Assembly (NCBI GenBank): GCA_963790875.1 | Contig: CAWBQT010000003.1 | Span: forward strand, 1,674,001 to 1,738,000 | From: AP-15 sp963790875 | Lineage (GTDB): Bacteria; Pseudomonadota; Alphaproteobacteria; ATCC43930; CGMCC-115725 | Direction of reading: 5' to 3' | DNA length: 64,000 nt | Made by a program: the position numbers and the translations under genes | The notes under the pieces: model-generated | The model's input: only the letters and a program-made list of their open reading frames with translations | Told to the model about the DNA's origin: nothing | Databases searched by the model: none | Part shown: positions 1 through 9,054 of the stretch, one piece after another | Layout of the letters: each line of letters starts with the position of its first letter | Numbering within the stretch: position 1 is the first letter of the stretch

Positions 1-2
1 TC

Positions 3-369
3 GACCCCGAACGGCCGGGTCTGGCGCGCGAACTCGCCCGGATGAAGCTATCGCTCGATTTCTACACCCAGTGGTACTGGAAGATCGACCTGCACAATCT
101 GATGCATTTCCTGGCGCTGCGCGCCGATCCGCACGCGCAATACGAGATCCGCGCCTACGCCGAAGTCATGCTCGGCGCGCTCGAAGCGCTGGGTCCCGAT
201 GACCTATGCGGCGTTTCGCGAATACCGGCTGAACGCGGCGACGATCTCGGCGAAGGGCCTCGACGTCATCCGCGGGCTGCTCGCCGGCGAGACCGTCGCG
301 CCGCAATCGAGCGGCCTTTCGGCGCGAGAGTGGCGCGAACTGATGGCGCTGCTTGGGCGTTCGGGCTAG
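3..369 (+). pseudogene. thyX: ThyX flavin-dependent thymidylate synthase, C-terminal part, frameshifted
   Basis: The frame opens before the window and reads PERPGLARELARM, then YWKIDLHNLMHFLALRADP, both typical of the C-terminal half of ThyX (dUMP to dTMP using FAD and methylene-tetrahydrofolate). Near 183-190 the frame breaks. Downstream, another frame continues with WVPMTYAAFREYRLNA and ends SAREWRELMALLGRSG before a TAG at 367-369. One extra base (about c189) would explain it. ThyX is normally essential where ThyA is absent, so a consensus error is at least as likely as a real pseudogene. The N-terminus lies outside the window. Confidence 0.85.
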
Positions 370-1050
370 CCCAGGGCTGGCCCAGATTCCCATCGGTTTG
401 GATTTGCGCCGCGGCCGAACTGGCGCCGGTGGTCCAGGCGTGCATTATCGGATAAGGGGAAATGACGACATTCCTTGGGGCGGTTGCCGATTCGATGAAA
501 CCGGACCCTTCCGCGGCGTCGGGCGGCCGTGAGCCGGCCCGTCGCATTGACAAATCGGGATTGTTCTGATATGAAATTGTTATTATAGCATAAGTGGCGT
601 CAATTCACCGCATTGGCGCCCAAACCGGTGCGCGACGGCCGGGAGGTAGATCGCCATTTTGGCGCTCCGGCTGCGACGAGGCCGAGCCGGAGCCGGTGCG
701 TTCAGGCTGTGAATCGTCGCCATCTCGATGCCCAGATCGTTCGTCTAATGTCGTGTGCGGTTTGTCGGAGAAAGGGCAATGTCGGGATAGCCTGATGCTT
801 CGCTGTTCGGCCGATTTAATTCCCTGCTCGGGCGAATTATTTCCGTGTTCCCTCGGCAGGGAATTGCCTTGGTAAGCCATTGATAAAGAGGGCGCTCTTT
901 ATAAGAAATCGGACCGAATCGTGATTTTTCCCTTCATTTTCCCTTCGACCAGGGAAATGAGAGGCGTCATTGAAATCCGCTCTGCTCTCTGCTCCCGGCC
1001 GGCGAATATTACGCCGGGAAGTAGCGATCGCGGCAGCGACACATTTCGGG
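370..1050. other. Intergenic stretch without a supported gene
   Basis: No open frame here resembles a protein. It holds a group of TTCCCT/AGGGAA palindromes (819-957) and a small hairpin AAAGAG-GGCG-CTCTTT at 885-900. The short overlapping frames on both strands look random. Confidence 0.6.
819..957. repeat. Cluster of TTCCCT...AGGGAA palindromic elements
   Basis: Two clear inverted repeats: TTCCCT (848-853), loop CGGC, AGGGAA (858-863); and TTTCCCT (938-944), loop TCGACC, AGGGAAA (951-957). Further TTCCCT half-sites occur at about 820 and 929. Dispersed AATTCCCTG-type palindromes are common between genes in alphaproteobacterial genomes; their function is unknown to me. Confidence 0.6.
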
Positions 1051-1488
1051 TCAGCCTTTGAGAGGCGGCAGGCCGAGACGGGGGATCTCGATCGCCGGGC
1101 AGCGGTCCATGACGACGCGTAGACCGTGCGCCGCGGCGCGGGCGGCCGCCGCGTCGTCGCGCACCCCGAGCTGCATCCAGACTACCTTGGCTCCCTTGGC
1201 GATCGCCGCGTCGACGACCTCACCGGCGGCGGCGCTGCGGCGAAACACATCGACCATGTCGACGGGTTCGCCGATATCGGCGAGGCGCGCATAGCAATGC
1301 TCGCCGAGAAGGAGGGCACCCGCGGCGTTCGGGTTGACCGGGATCGTGCGATAGCCGCGCCGCTGCAGATAGGCCATGACCCGATGGCTCGGCCGCTCCG
1401 GCCGCGGGCTCGCCCCGACCACCGCGATGCTGCGCACCTCGGTCAGGATCCGACGCAGATAATCGTCGGAATAGTGTTCGTGTGCCAC
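1051..1488 (-). CDS. CoA-binding domain protein (YccU-like)
   Basis: 145 residues forming one Rossmann-type CoA-binding domain (CoA_binding_2 family). The N-terminal IAVVGASPRPERPSH loop is the nucleotide-binding signature, followed by VNPNAAGALLLG and VVWMQLGVRDDAAA. These stand-alone proteins resemble the CoA-binding part of succinyl-CoA ligase, but their role is not established. It lies 9 bp downstream of the enoyl-CoA hydratase on the same strand, so the two are probably co-transcribed. Length is normal for the family. Confidence 0.85.
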   Translation of the reverse strand: MAHEHYSDDYLRRILTEVRSIAVVGASPRPERPSHRVMAYLQRRGYRTIPVNPNAAGALLLGEHCYARLADIGEPVDMVDVFRRSAAAGEVVDAAIAKGAKVVWMQLGVRDDAAAARAAAHGLRVVMDRCPAIEIPRLGLPPLKG

Positions 1489-1497
1489 CGAACCGCG

Positions 1498-2301
1498 TCA
1501 GCGGTCCTGCCAGACGGGCGGACGCCTTTCGAGGAAGGCATCGATGCCTTCGGCCGCGTCCATCGCCAGCATGTTTGTCGTCATCACCTCGGCCGCGTAG
1601 CGGTAGGCGGCGGCGAGGTCGAGTTCGGCCTGGCGATAAAAGGCTTCCTTGCCGATCGCGACGGTCAATGCCGATTTGCCGGCGATGCGGCGCGCCAGAC
1701 CGTCAACCGCGTCGCGCAACAGGGCGCCCGGCACGACGCGGTTGACAAGCCCGATCTCGCGCGCCCGCATCGCGTCGATCGGCTCGCCGGTCAACAGCAT
1801 CTCGATCGCCGGCTTGCGGCCGACGGCGCGGCTCAACGCCACCATCGGCGTCGAACAGAACAGCCCGATATTGACGCCCGGCGTGGCGAACCGAGCCTCG
1901 TCGGCGGCGATCGCCAGATCGCAGCTGGCGACCAGCTGGCAGCCGGCCGCGGTGGCAATGCCGTGCACCTCGGCGATGACCGGCTTCGGCAGCCGGACGA
2001 TGGCCAGCATCAGCTCGCTGCACTGGGCAAAGATGCGCTCATAGGCGGCGCGCCGCGGATCGGCGCGCAGCTCGCGCAGGTCGTGTCCGGCGCAGAAGGC
2101 CGGGCCGGCACCGGCGATGACGACGACCCGCACCGCGCGATCCCGCGCGGCGCTGCCGAGCGCCTCGCCGAGCGTCGTCATCAGCGCGATCGACAGCGCG
2201 TTGCGCGCCGCCGGCCGGTTGAGGACGAGGCGCCGGACACCGCCGCCGCATTCTTCGAGCAGCACCCTTTCGTTGTCGCCGACCACGGACGTAGCCGTCA
2301 T
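1498..2301 (-). CDS. Enoyl-CoA hydratase/isomerase family protein
   Basis: 267 residues of crotonase fold. The conserved NRPAARNALSIALM start and the oxyanion-hole segment AGPAFCAGHDLREL are visible, then a C-terminal region ending FLERRPPVWQDR, the usual end of enoyl-CoA hydratases. It probably hydrates or isomerises an acyl-CoA in fatty-acid or aromatic-acid breakdown. ATG at 2301 is preferred to an in-frame GTG at 2346 because AAGGA lies about 11 nt upstream. It is divergent from the Rieske gene, with only 52 bp between starts, so the promoters are close or overlapping. Confidence 0.9.
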   Translation of the reverse strand: MTATSVVGDNERVLLEECGGGVRRLVLNRPAARNALSIALMTTLGEALGSAARDRAVRVVVIAGAGPAFCAGHDLRELRADPRRAAYERIFAQCSELMLAIVRLPKPVIAEVHGIATAAGCQLVASCDLAIAADEARFATPGVNIGLFCSTPMVALSRAVGRKPAIEMLLTGEPIDAMRAREIGLVNRVVPGALLRDAVDGLARRIAGKSALTVAIGKEAFYRQAELDLAAAYRYAAEVMTTNMLAMDAAEGIDAFLERRPPVWQDR

Positions 2302-2353
2302 TGCCGGTTCATCCTTGCCTCGCCAATTCGGAAACGCGACTCTCACGCGGCAG

Positions 2354-3424
2354 ATGACCGAACGGCAACAGATATCTTCGCCCGGGCGGGCAGTGGACCC
2401 GACCGAACCGTTGCGCGAGGCGTGGTACTATGTGGCCGCCGGACGGCGGCTCAGGCCCGGCGCCACGTTCGCCAAGGTGATGCTCGGCGAACCGCTTCTG
2501 CTCGGCCGCGACGCGGCCGGCACCGCGTTCGCCCTGCGCGACATCTGCCCGCATCGCGGCATGCCGCTCAGCGCCGGCAGCTTCGACGGGCGCGAGCTCG
2601 AATGCTGCTACCACGGCTGGCGGTTCGACAGCGGTGGACGATGCACGGCGATCCCCTCGCTGGTGCCTGGCCAGAACCTGACCCTCGGCCGGATACGCGT
2701 CCACCGCTATCCGGTCCGCGAGGTGCAAGGCAACATCTGGGCGTTCTTTGGTGACGATCCGGCCGGAGCGCCCGAGATCCCTGTCATCGACGGGTTCGCG
2801 GACCGGGCTCCGCAGATGGTCGAGACCGTTCGCCTGGCGGCGCCGATCGATCACGCTGTCGTCGGACTGATGGACCCGGCGCACGGGCCTTTCGTGCATC
2901 GTGCCTGGTGGTGGCGCTCGCACCGGTCGATCCGGCAAAAGGCCAAGGCCTTTGCGCCGGCGCCGTTCGGTTTCACGATGACCCGCCACGCGCCGTCGCG
3001 GAATTCGCGCGCCTACCGGCTCCTCGGCGGCGCACCGGAGACCGAGATCACGTTCCGGCTGCCGAGCGTCAGGATCGAGCACATCCTGGCCGGACGCCAT
3101 CTCGTCGGCAATCTGACCGCGATCACCCCGATCGACGGCGGGACCACCGAGATCAATCACTGCATCTATTGGACGGCACCGTGGCTCGGTCCGCTGAAAC
3201 CGCTGCTGCGGCCCTATGTGCGGGCCTTTCTCGCGCAGGACCGGAAGATCATGGAGCGCCAGCAGCTGGGCCTGCGCTGGGGGCCGCAGCTGATGCTGAT
3301 CGACGACGCCGACACGCAAGCGAAATGGTACTACCGGTTGAAGCGCGAATACCGTCGCGCCCGGGCCGAAGGCCGTCCGTTCGCCAACCCGGTCGAGCCG
3401 CGCACCCTCGAATGGAGGAGCTGA
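2354..3424 (+). CDS. Rieske-type aromatic ring-hydroxylating oxygenase, catalytic subunit
   Basis: 356 residues. The N-terminal Rieske [2Fe-2S] ligands are C65-x-H67 (CPHRGMPLS) and C84-x2-H87 (CCYHGW). The C-terminal domain has the non-haem iron region MDPAHGPFVH, matching the D-x2-H-x4-H ligand pattern. It resembles vanillate/phenylpropionate-type or KshA-like oxygenases that act with a separate reductase; no reductase gene is adjacent. ATG at 2354 is chosen because upstream codons of the longer frame run antisense through the hydratase gene. It is followed after 7 bp by hisI, an unusual pairing that may be simple read-through. Confidence 0.87.
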   Translation: MTERQQISSPGRAVDPTEPLREAWYYVAAGRRLRPGATFAKVMLGEPLLLGRDAAGTAFALRDICPHRGMPLSAGSFDGRELECCYHGWRFDSGGRCTAIPSLVPGQNLTLGRIRVHRYPVREVQGNIWAFFGDDPAGAPEIPVIDGFADRAPQMVETVRLAAPIDHAVVGLMDPAHGPFVHRAWWWRSHRSIRQKAKAFAPAPFGFTMTRHAPSRNSRAYRLLGGAPETEITFRLPSVRIEHILAGRHLVGNLTAITPIDGGTTEINHCIYWTAPWLGPLKPLLRPYVRAFLAQDRKIMERQQLGLRWGPQLMLIDDADTQAKWYYRLKREYRRARAEGRPFANPVEPRTLEWRS

Positions 3425-3431
3425 GAAGAGG

Positions 3432-3887
3432 ATGACGGAGGCGATCGAGCGCGCCCTCGCCGCGATCAATTTCGGCCCCGACGGGCTGGTGCCGGCGGTG
3501 GCCCAGCAGCACGACACCGGCGAGGTCCTGATGCTCGCCTGGATGAGCCGCGACGCGGTGCGGGCGAGCCTCAGCGAGGGCCGCGCCTGCTATTGGTCGC
3601 GCTCGCGCGGCCGGCTGTGGCGCAAAGGCGAGACCTCGGGGCAGGTTCAGCTGCTGCGCGAACTGCGCCTCGACTGCGACGGCGACGCGCTCTTACTGCT
3701 CGTCGACCAGCAGGGCGTCGCCTGCCATACCGGACGCCGCAGCTGCTTTTTCCGGGCCTGGCGGGACGGCGCCTGGACCGTGATCGCCGAGCCTTTGATC
3801 CCGCCCGAGACGCTATACCCTGATGCGGCCGACAGTCCGGTCAAGGCTGCGCCGGACAGACGAGGCGCGCCTGCATGTCGCGCATGA
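3432..3887 (+). CDS. hisI: Phosphoribosyl-AMP cyclohydrolase (histidine biosynthesis)
   Basis: 151 residues. It opens the adenine ring of phosphoribosyl-AMP, the third step of histidine synthesis. Family motifs are present: MLAWMSRDAV, ACYWSRSRGRLWRKGETSGQ, the metal-binding CDGDA and the zinc-ligand segment GVACHTGRRSCFF. RBS GAAGAGG precedes the ATG. It is the monofunctional form with no HisE domain. The last 16 codons overlap the convergent gene ending at 3841, and its tail after ETLYPDA is not conserved in the family. Confidence 0.93.
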   Translation: MTEAIERALAAINFGPDGLVPAVAQQHDTGEVLMLAWMSRDAVRASLSEGRACYWSRSRGRLWRKGETSGQVQLLRELRLDCDGDALLLLVDQQGVACHTGRRSCFFRAWRDGAWTVIAEPLIPPETLYPDAADSPVKAAPDRRGAPACRA

Positions 3888-4314
3888 TGTCCGAATTGAA
3901 CGGGTGGTTGGCGCACGCGCTGTCATATTGGTTGGCGACCGAATTGTAGTGGGCGACCGCGTGGTCGGCCTCCGACACGACCGGTCCGATCGATTCCCGA
4001 TAGGCGGCGTCGCGCCGTTCGAGCAAAGCCTTGTAGTGGTCGACCGAGCTCTGGTTGTTGACGTCGACGAGCGGCCGGGCTTGGGCAAGCTCGGCGTTCA
4101 GATCGGCGAGATGCTGGCGCGCCGCGGCGAGCGCCTGGGTCTTGTCGTTCATCGACTGGGACATCGTCTCGACCTCCCGCTCGAGGCAGAGGCAGGCATT
4201 GATCTCGGCCGGATCATTCGACGTCTGTGCGGCTGCAAAACGCGGCGCCATCGTCAGGACCAGGCCCAGAACAAGCATGGCGGCGCCGCGAAGACCGATC
4301 GAAACCGCCTTCAT
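3841..4314 (-). CDS. Secreted alpha-helical protein of unknown function
   Basis: About 157 residues from the ATG at 4314, which has GAGAGGA at good spacing. A signal peptide is clear (MKAVSIGLRGAAM, hydrophobic core, cleavage after RFAAA). The mature part is charged and heptad-like (CLCLEREVETMSQSMNDK, ALAAARQHLADLNAELAQAR), suggesting a coiled coil, and has four cysteines. It is probably periplasmic. I do not recognise a named family. It converges on hisI with a 47-bp overlap. Confidence 0.7.
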   Translation of the reverse strand: MKAVSIGLRGAAMLVLGLVLTMAPRFAAAQTSNDPAEINACLCLEREVETMSQSMNDKTQALAAARQHLADLNAELAQARPLVDVNNQSSVDHYKALLERRDAAYRESIGPVVSEADHAVAHYNSVANQYDSACANHPFNSDIMRDMQARLVCPAQP

Positions 4315-4404
4315 CATCCGTTCCTCTCTCGCATCACGGTTCACTGCCATCACGGTTCACTGCGGCCGCGTCGGCTCGGCGACGCCCCGACCGGGGAAGA
4401 TAGT

Positions 4405-5070
4405 TCATTCCGCCGCGGGAGGCTCCGCCGTCGCGGCGGCCGAACACCGGCCGAAATCGCGGAGCCGCGCCGCCAACCTGTGGCCGAGCGTCTCGGCCGC
4501 CTGCCAGGCATCCTCCCGAGCCGGGGCGAGCAATCGCTGCTCGCCCGGGCTCGACGGCAGCAACGCCGCGAGCGCGGCCCCGGCGCCGAGGCAGAGGAGG
4601 CCGATCAGCAGCGGGTTGCCGCCAACAACATCGGCCGGCCGCATCGGGTCCCCATCCAAACCTTCCGCATCCGCGCCGTTACCGGTCGCAATCGTTTCGC
4701 CACTCTCGGGGATTTGTCCATTGCCGAGCCCAGCTCTTTGCGCGCCGGCGCCAGCGGGCTGACGCCGCAGGAGACGGCCGATGTTGTCCGCGACGAGCCA
4801 GGCGATCCCCGCGCCGATCAGACCGAGCGCCAGCGGCCGGGCGCGGAGCTTCCCCACAATGTCCGCTGCCGCGGGCGCTGCCCTGCCGAAAAGTCGCGAT
4901 GTCATCTCCAGTCCCTTTTGCAACAGGCGACGCGGTGCGAGAAGTTGCGCCAACGCATCGAGCGTGAGGCCGATGCGGCGTCGGCTGCGGCCGATTTCCC
5001 GCTCGATCTCCGCCGCCGAACGCGGCGCCCGGCTATCGTCTGCGCCAGCGGCCATCGCGGTATCGGTCAC
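4405..5070 (-). CDS. DUF3618 domain membrane-associated protein
   Basis: 221 residues from a GTG whose GTGA overlaps the stop codon of the upstream gene, indicating translational coupling. The N-terminus RSAAEIEREIGRSRRRIGLT is the DUF3618 signature. Two hydrophobic stretches follow (around LGLIGAGIAWLVADNIGRLL and GNPLLIGLLCLGAGAALAAL). Proteins of this type sit with holin-X/YqjE-like and YqjD-like partners in alphaproteobacteria and are thought to be envelope stress or ribosome-tethering proteins; that role is inference. Confidence 0.8.
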   Translation of the reverse strand: MTDTAMAAGADDSRAPRSAAEIEREIGRSRRRIGLTLDALAQLLAPRRLLQKGLEMTSRLFGRAAPAAADIVGKLRARPLALGLIGAGIAWLVADNIGRLLRRQPAGAGAQRAGLGNGQIPESGETIATGNGADAEGLDGDPMRPADVVGGNPLLIGLLCLGAGAALAALLPSSPGEQRLLAPAREDAWQAAETLGHRLAARLRDFGRCSAAATAEPPAAE

Positions 5071-5516
5071 CGGAAACGCTCCCTGAACCACGCGGCATCC
5101 TCGCGCAGCGATCGGACGGTGCGCCGCAGCGCAAAGGCGCGAGCGCCGAGCCGCGTCCGAGCGAAGTAAAGCAACCCCGCTCCCGCCGCCAGATTCGCGA
5201 GTGCCACGATCAGCGCGGCGAGCCAGGGCGCCGCGATCGTGCACAACCCGAGCGTTGCGGCCGCGAGCAAGGCGCACCAGCCGGTAAAGGCGACGACCGC
5301 GCCGGCCGCCAGCGCGATGACGCCATGCCCGGCGCGGGCGAGCTTTTGACCAAGCTCGCTTTTGAACAGCGCCAGCTCCTGGCGCACCAGGGCGCTCGTC
5401 TCGTCGGCAAGATCGGACAGGAGCTGCGCCGCCGAGCGCTCGGCGGCCGGTTGGTCTCCGGCCGTCTCGCCGGCGGCTGCCGGTTCGCTCGGCGCCGTCA
5501 CGGCATTTGCCGCCAA
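5067..5516 (-). CDS. Phage holin family / holin-X-like membrane protein (YqjE-like)
   Basis: 149 residues. A charged amphipathic N-terminal half (LLSDLADETSALVRQELALF) is followed by two transmembrane segments (VIALAAGAVVAFTGWCALL and LCTIAAPWLAALIVALANL) and a basic tail, the architecture of Actinobacterial holin-X/YqjE proteins. It is the middle gene of a three-gene operon: it overlaps the upstream gene by 19 bp and the downstream DUF3618 gene by 4 bp. Confidence 0.8.
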   Translation of the reverse strand: MAANAVTAPSEPAAAGETAGDQPAAERSAAQLLSDLADETSALVRQELALFKSELGQKLARAGHGVIALAAGAVVAFTGWCALLAAATLGLCTIAAPWLAALIVALANLAAGAGLLYFARTRLGARAFALRRTVRSLREDAAWFRERFR

Positions 5517-5983
5517 GGCTCTGCGCGGCCGGTGCCGTCCGGGGTCTCGCCGCCGCCGGCCGCCGCCGGTTCGGCGGACCGCGCCGCCGGCACCGTCGCG
5601 AGGCGTCCGACAAGAAAGCCCACGGCCATCGCGGCGATCCCGAACAGACCTGGCCGACGCCGGGCGAAATCGGTGGTTCCAGTCGCGATTTCACGCCAAT
5701 TTCGTTGTCGGACGATGCGCCCGATGTCGTCGATTCGCTCGGCGGCCCGCGCGACGCCGGGTGCGAATTCAGGAATGCTCGATTGGCCGAGCGACCGGGC
5801 AGCGCAGCGCGCAGCCTCGGCAACGGCCGATATCCGTTCCGCCGCCATCGCTTCCTGTTCTTCCGCGAGCGCGATCAGCGCCGCGCCGAAGGCGTCCGCC
5901 AGCTCGGCGGCAATGGCCGCGGCGCGGTCGATTCCCTGTGCCGCCGCGCCGTCCTGCGAGCGCCAATCGCCCTGCTCAGCCAT
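5498..5983 (-). CDS. YqjD-like / nutrient-deprivation-induced type membrane protein
   Basis: 161 residues, first gene of the envelope operon. It has a long alanine-rich helix (GIDRAAAIAAELADAFGAAL) and one C-terminal transmembrane segment (PGLFGIAAMAVGFLVGRLA) followed by a low-complexity tail. This tail-anchored form matches rhizobial proteins called nutrient-deprivation-induced. Its promoter should lie in the divergent region shared with the penicillin-binding protein gene (5984-6203). Confidence 0.65.
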   Translation of the reverse strand: MAEQGDWRSQDGAAAQGIDRAAAIAAELADAFGAALIALAEEQEAMAAERISAVAEAARCAARSLGQSSIPEFAPGVARAAERIDDIGRIVRQRNWREIATGTTDFARRRPGLFGIAAMAVGFLVGRLATVPAARSAEPAAAGGGETPDGTGRAEPWRQMP

Positions 5984-6203
5984 CGTCGCCCCGGCAGACG
6001 CCTATCCGGTTGATCATAAGCCTTGCGTGACGCGTTTCTACCCTCGGTCGCCGGCAAAACGCTGTAACGGCTCGACGGTTCCGCCGATTTTGCGTGCCAG
6101 GCGCGATCAACCCGGTCGAACCGCGGCCATCCTTTGCGGGATAATGGCGGCGGTCGGCTGGGGGAAGGCTGACGAGGCGGGCAAAGTGGGGGCGCGGTGG
6201 TCG

Positions 6204-8255
6204 ATGGCGGAAAGCGAGATGCCGCGGGGTGAGAGCGGGCCGCGCCCCCCGCAGGCCGACCGCCCTCGGCCGTCCTCCCGCCGTCCCGCGCCGTCGTCCC
6301 GGCCGCCGCGCCGCGCCGGACTGGCCGCAAGGCGCGGTGGGCGCTGGGCCGGCCTCCGCAAGCTTGCCGTCCTCGTGGGCCTGTGGACGCTGATCGTCGC
6401 GGCCGGCCTGCTCGGCTATTTCGCCCTGACCCTCCCCGATACCGGCGAGTTGACGCGTGGTGTGCGGCGACCTGGCATCACGATTCTCGCCGATGACCGC
6501 ACTGTGCTCGCGACCTATGGCGACCTGTTCGGCCAACCGCTTAGTCTGCAGCAGATGCCGCGCGGTCTGCCGGAAGCGGTCATCGCGACCGAGGATCGGC
6601 AATTCTACAGCCATTTCGGCATCGATCCGGTCGGGCTCGTCCGGGCCGCCGTCGCCGATCTCGCGGCTCGCCACATCGTCGAGGGCGGCAGCACGATCAC
6701 GCAGCAATTGGCCAAGAACCTGTTTTTGTCCCCCGAGCGCAATCTCGGTCGCAAGATTCGCGAAACCTTGCTGGCGTTGTGGCTCGAGCACCGCTTCACG
6801 AAGAACGAGATTCTCGAGATCTACCTCAACCGGGTTTACCTCGGCGCCGGGACTTATGGCGTCGATGCCGCGGCGCGACGCTATTTCGGCAAATCGGCGC
6901 GGCAGCTCGATCTGTGGGAATGCGCCGTGATTGCCGGCCTGTTGCGGGCGCCGACCCGGTTCAACCCGATCCGCGACCGGGCGCTGGCGGCGGCGCGGAG
7001 CGCGCAGGTCCTCGCCAACATGGCCGATGCCGGGTTCATCACGGCAGCCGAGGCGGCAGCGGCGAGGCGAGAGGGCGAAGCGCCGCACACCGTCGCCGTC
7101 GCCCGGCCGGGAATGCACTATTTTGCCGATTGGATCGCCGCGCGGCTCGCCGACTATTCGGGCCTTGGCGACCGCGACCTGACAGTCGTCACAACGCTCG
7201 ACCCGACGATGCAAAACATCGCCGAAGCAGCGGTCGCCGATACGATCCGGCGCTACGGCGAGCGGGCGTCGGTCAGCCAGGGAGCCCTCGTCGCGATGAC
7301 GCCGGACGGCGCCGTGCGGGCCATGGTCGGCGGCGTCGATTACGACCAGAGCCAGTTCAATCGCGCGACCGAGGCCGAGCGCCAGCCCGGCTCGGCGTTC
7401 AAGCCGTTTGTCTACCTCGCCGGGCTCGAATCCGGTCTGCAGCCGTCCGACCACTTCGTCGATTCGCCGATCGATGTCGGCGGTTGGCGGCCGCGCGACT
7501 ATGCCGGCCGCTATCAGGGCGACATGACGATGGCCGAGGCGCTGGCGCAGTCGATCAACACGATCGCGGTTCGGGTGGCGCTGCGTGCCGGCATCGGCAA
7601 TGTCGCAGCCGTCGCGCACCGGCTCGGCATCGCGTCGCCGCTCTTGCGCGACCCGAGCATCGCTCTCGGCGGCGACGCGGTTAATTTGCTCGAATTGGTC
7701 TCGGCCTATGTGCCGTTCGCCAGCGGTGGCATCGGCGTCTGGCCGCACGGCATCGCCGAGATCCGCGACAAGGACGGCAACATTCTGTTCCGCCGCGGCG
7801 GAAGCGGTCCGGGGCGCGTCGTCAGCCCGGAACTGTGCAGCGAGATGAACGAGATGCTTGCCGGCGTCCTGAGCCACGGCACCGGCACCGCCGCCGCGCT
7901 GCCGCGGCCGGCGGCCGGCAAGACCGGGACGACACAGGATTTCCGCGATGCCTGGTTCGTCGGTTATACCGCCGACCTGGTCTCCGGCGTCTGGCTCGGC
8001 AATGACGACGACCGGCCGATGCATGCCGTGACCGGCGGTTCGCTGCCGGCATTGGCGTGGCGCCGTTTCATGCTGGCCGCGACGCGATCGATGCCGGTGC
8101 GGCCGCTGCCGAACCTGCCGGCGGCGCCGCCCGAGGCTGAGGCGACGGCGCCGTCGGGCGGATTGTTCGACCGACTGCTCGATCTGTTCCGGCCGCCGGC
8201 CTCGCGCCCCGCCCCGCTCGTCATCGGCGGTGCGGGGGCGACGCGGCAGCCGTGA
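6204..8255 (+). CDS. Class A penicillin-binding protein (PBP1A family)
   Basis: About 683 residues. A proline/arginine-rich cytoplasmic tail is followed by one transmembrane helix (LAVLVGLWTLIVAAGLLGYF). The glycosyltransferase domain has ATEDRQFYSHFGIDP (catalytic Glu near 130), GGSTITQQLAKNLFL and ILEIYLNRVYLG. The transpeptidase domain has SxxK in GSAFKPF (near 396), SIN and KTGTT (near 572). It polymerises and crosslinks peptidoglycan in the periplasm. The start is uncertain: ATG 6144 is also in frame, but 6204 gives the more usual N-terminus. Cytoplasmic and C-terminal tails are Pro-rich. Confidence 0.92.
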   Translation: MAESEMPRGESGPRPPQADRPRPSSRRPAPSSRPPRRAGLAARRGGRWAGLRKLAVLVGLWTLIVAAGLLGYFALTLPDTGELTRGVRRPGITILADDRTVLATYGDLFGQPLSLQQMPRGLPEAVIATEDRQFYSHFGIDPVGLVRAAVADLAARHIVEGGSTITQQLAKNLFLSPERNLGRKIRETLLALWLEHRFTKNEILEIYLNRVYLGAGTYGVDAAARRYFGKSARQLDLWECAVIAGLLRAPTRFNPIRDRALAAARSAQVLANMADAGFITAAEAAAARREGEAPHTVAVARPGMHYFADWIAARLADYSGLGDRDLTVVTTLDPTMQNIAEAAVADTIRRYGERASVSQGALVAMTPDGAVRAMVGGVDYDQSQFNRATEAERQPGSAFKPFVYLAGLESGLQPSDHFVDSPIDVGGWRPRDYAGRYQGDMTMAEALAQSINTIAVRVALRAGIGNVAAVAHRLGIASPLLRDPSIALGGDAVNLLELVSAYVPFASGGIGVWPHGIAEIRDKDGNILFRRGGSGPGRVVSPELCSEMNEMLAGVLSHGTGTAAALPRPAAGKTGTTQDFRDAWFVGYTADLVSGVWLGNDDDRPMHAVTGGSLPALAWRRFMLAATRSMPVRPLPNLPAAPPEAEATAPSGGLFDRLLDLFRPPASRPAPLVIGGAGATRQP

Positions 8256-8268
8256 CGGAAGGAAGGGC

Positions 8269-8877
8269 CTAGCGCAGCGGCGAGAACGAGGCCGGCACGA
8301 CCAGCATGTTCTCCTGCTTGATGAAGACGCCGCGCGTCGCCGGCGGCCAGGCGCCCGCGGCGCGCGCTTCCTCGCGGATGCGGAACCGGTCGGCCGCGTC
8401 CTTGTAGGCCCAGATGTGGATCCACTGGTTGAGAGGACCGAGTTCGGTATGGCCGGCCGCGGCCAGCGGCGAGAATTTGACGCGCCCTTCGATCCGTTCC
8501 GCCCATTTTTCGATGACGGTCGGCGCCGATCCGGTCAGCATCGTGTAGGTGCGGATCTCGTAAAGATTGCCGTGTTGCCGCGGCGTAAAAGCCGGGCAGA
8601 ACGGCGCCGCGGTCACGATCTTGCTCTCCATCTCGACGATGAATTCCTGGATCTTCGGCGGCCAGTTCGAGATCGACTGCGAGCGGACACGCGTCCGGTG
8701 CTGCAGGTCGTCGTAGGGCCAGATATGGATGATGTGGTTGAGCGGCCCGACCTCGGTATGAAAAAATGCGCCCAGCGGGGACACCTTGACGCGCTCGGTC
8801 AGCGCCTCGCCGAACCGCTTTTCGACCTCGGGCACCGATCCCGGCTGCAGCCGATAGGTGCGCATCTCGAAGATCAT
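8269..8877 (-). CDS. NIPSNAP family protein, tandem domains
   Basis: 202 residues made of two repeats of the dimeric alpha/beta NIPSNAP domain: MIFEMRTYRLQPGSVPEVE with GPLNHIIHIWPY, then LYEIRTYTMLTGSAPTVIE with GPLNQWIHIWAY. The biochemical role of bacterial members is not known. ATG at 8877 is supported by GAGAGG 5 nt upstream; codons further upstream are out of family. It converges on the penicillin-binding protein gene with 13 bp between stops. Confidence 0.88.
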   Translation of the reverse strand: MIFEMRTYRLQPGSVPEVEKRFGEALTERVKVSPLGAFFHTEVGPLNHIIHIWPYDDLQHRTRVRSQSISNWPPKIQEFIVEMESKIVTAAPFCPAFTPRQHGNLYEIRTYTMLTGSAPTVIEKWAERIEGRVKFSPLAAAGHTELGPLNQWIHIWAYKDAADRFRIREEARAAGAWPPATRGVFIKQENMLVVPASFSPLR

Positions 8878-9054
8878 CGACCTCTCCCCGAATAGAGTGA
8901 TTGGCGCGGCGCATTCTAGAGGCGCGGCGACCCGTGTCAAACGCGGCCGGCCATTCCTGCCCGGCCCAGCCGGCCGCCGCCGCGTCGCCGATCTCGGCGA
9001 TCGTCGCAATCTTGTTTGTCTTGCCGGCAAGCAGGCCAAGGAAGCCGTCGATCG

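Noticed and set aside
1126..2754. Long plus-strand open frame across the hydratase and Rieske genes
   Set aside because: It is antisense to the enoyl-CoA hydratase and then an out-of-frame shadow of the Rieske gene; residues are Arg/Ala-rich with no family signal.
5976..8024. 682-codon minus-strand frame antisense to the penicillin-binding protein
   Set aside because: Typical stop-free antisense frame of GC-rich DNA; the plus strand has all catalytic motifs.
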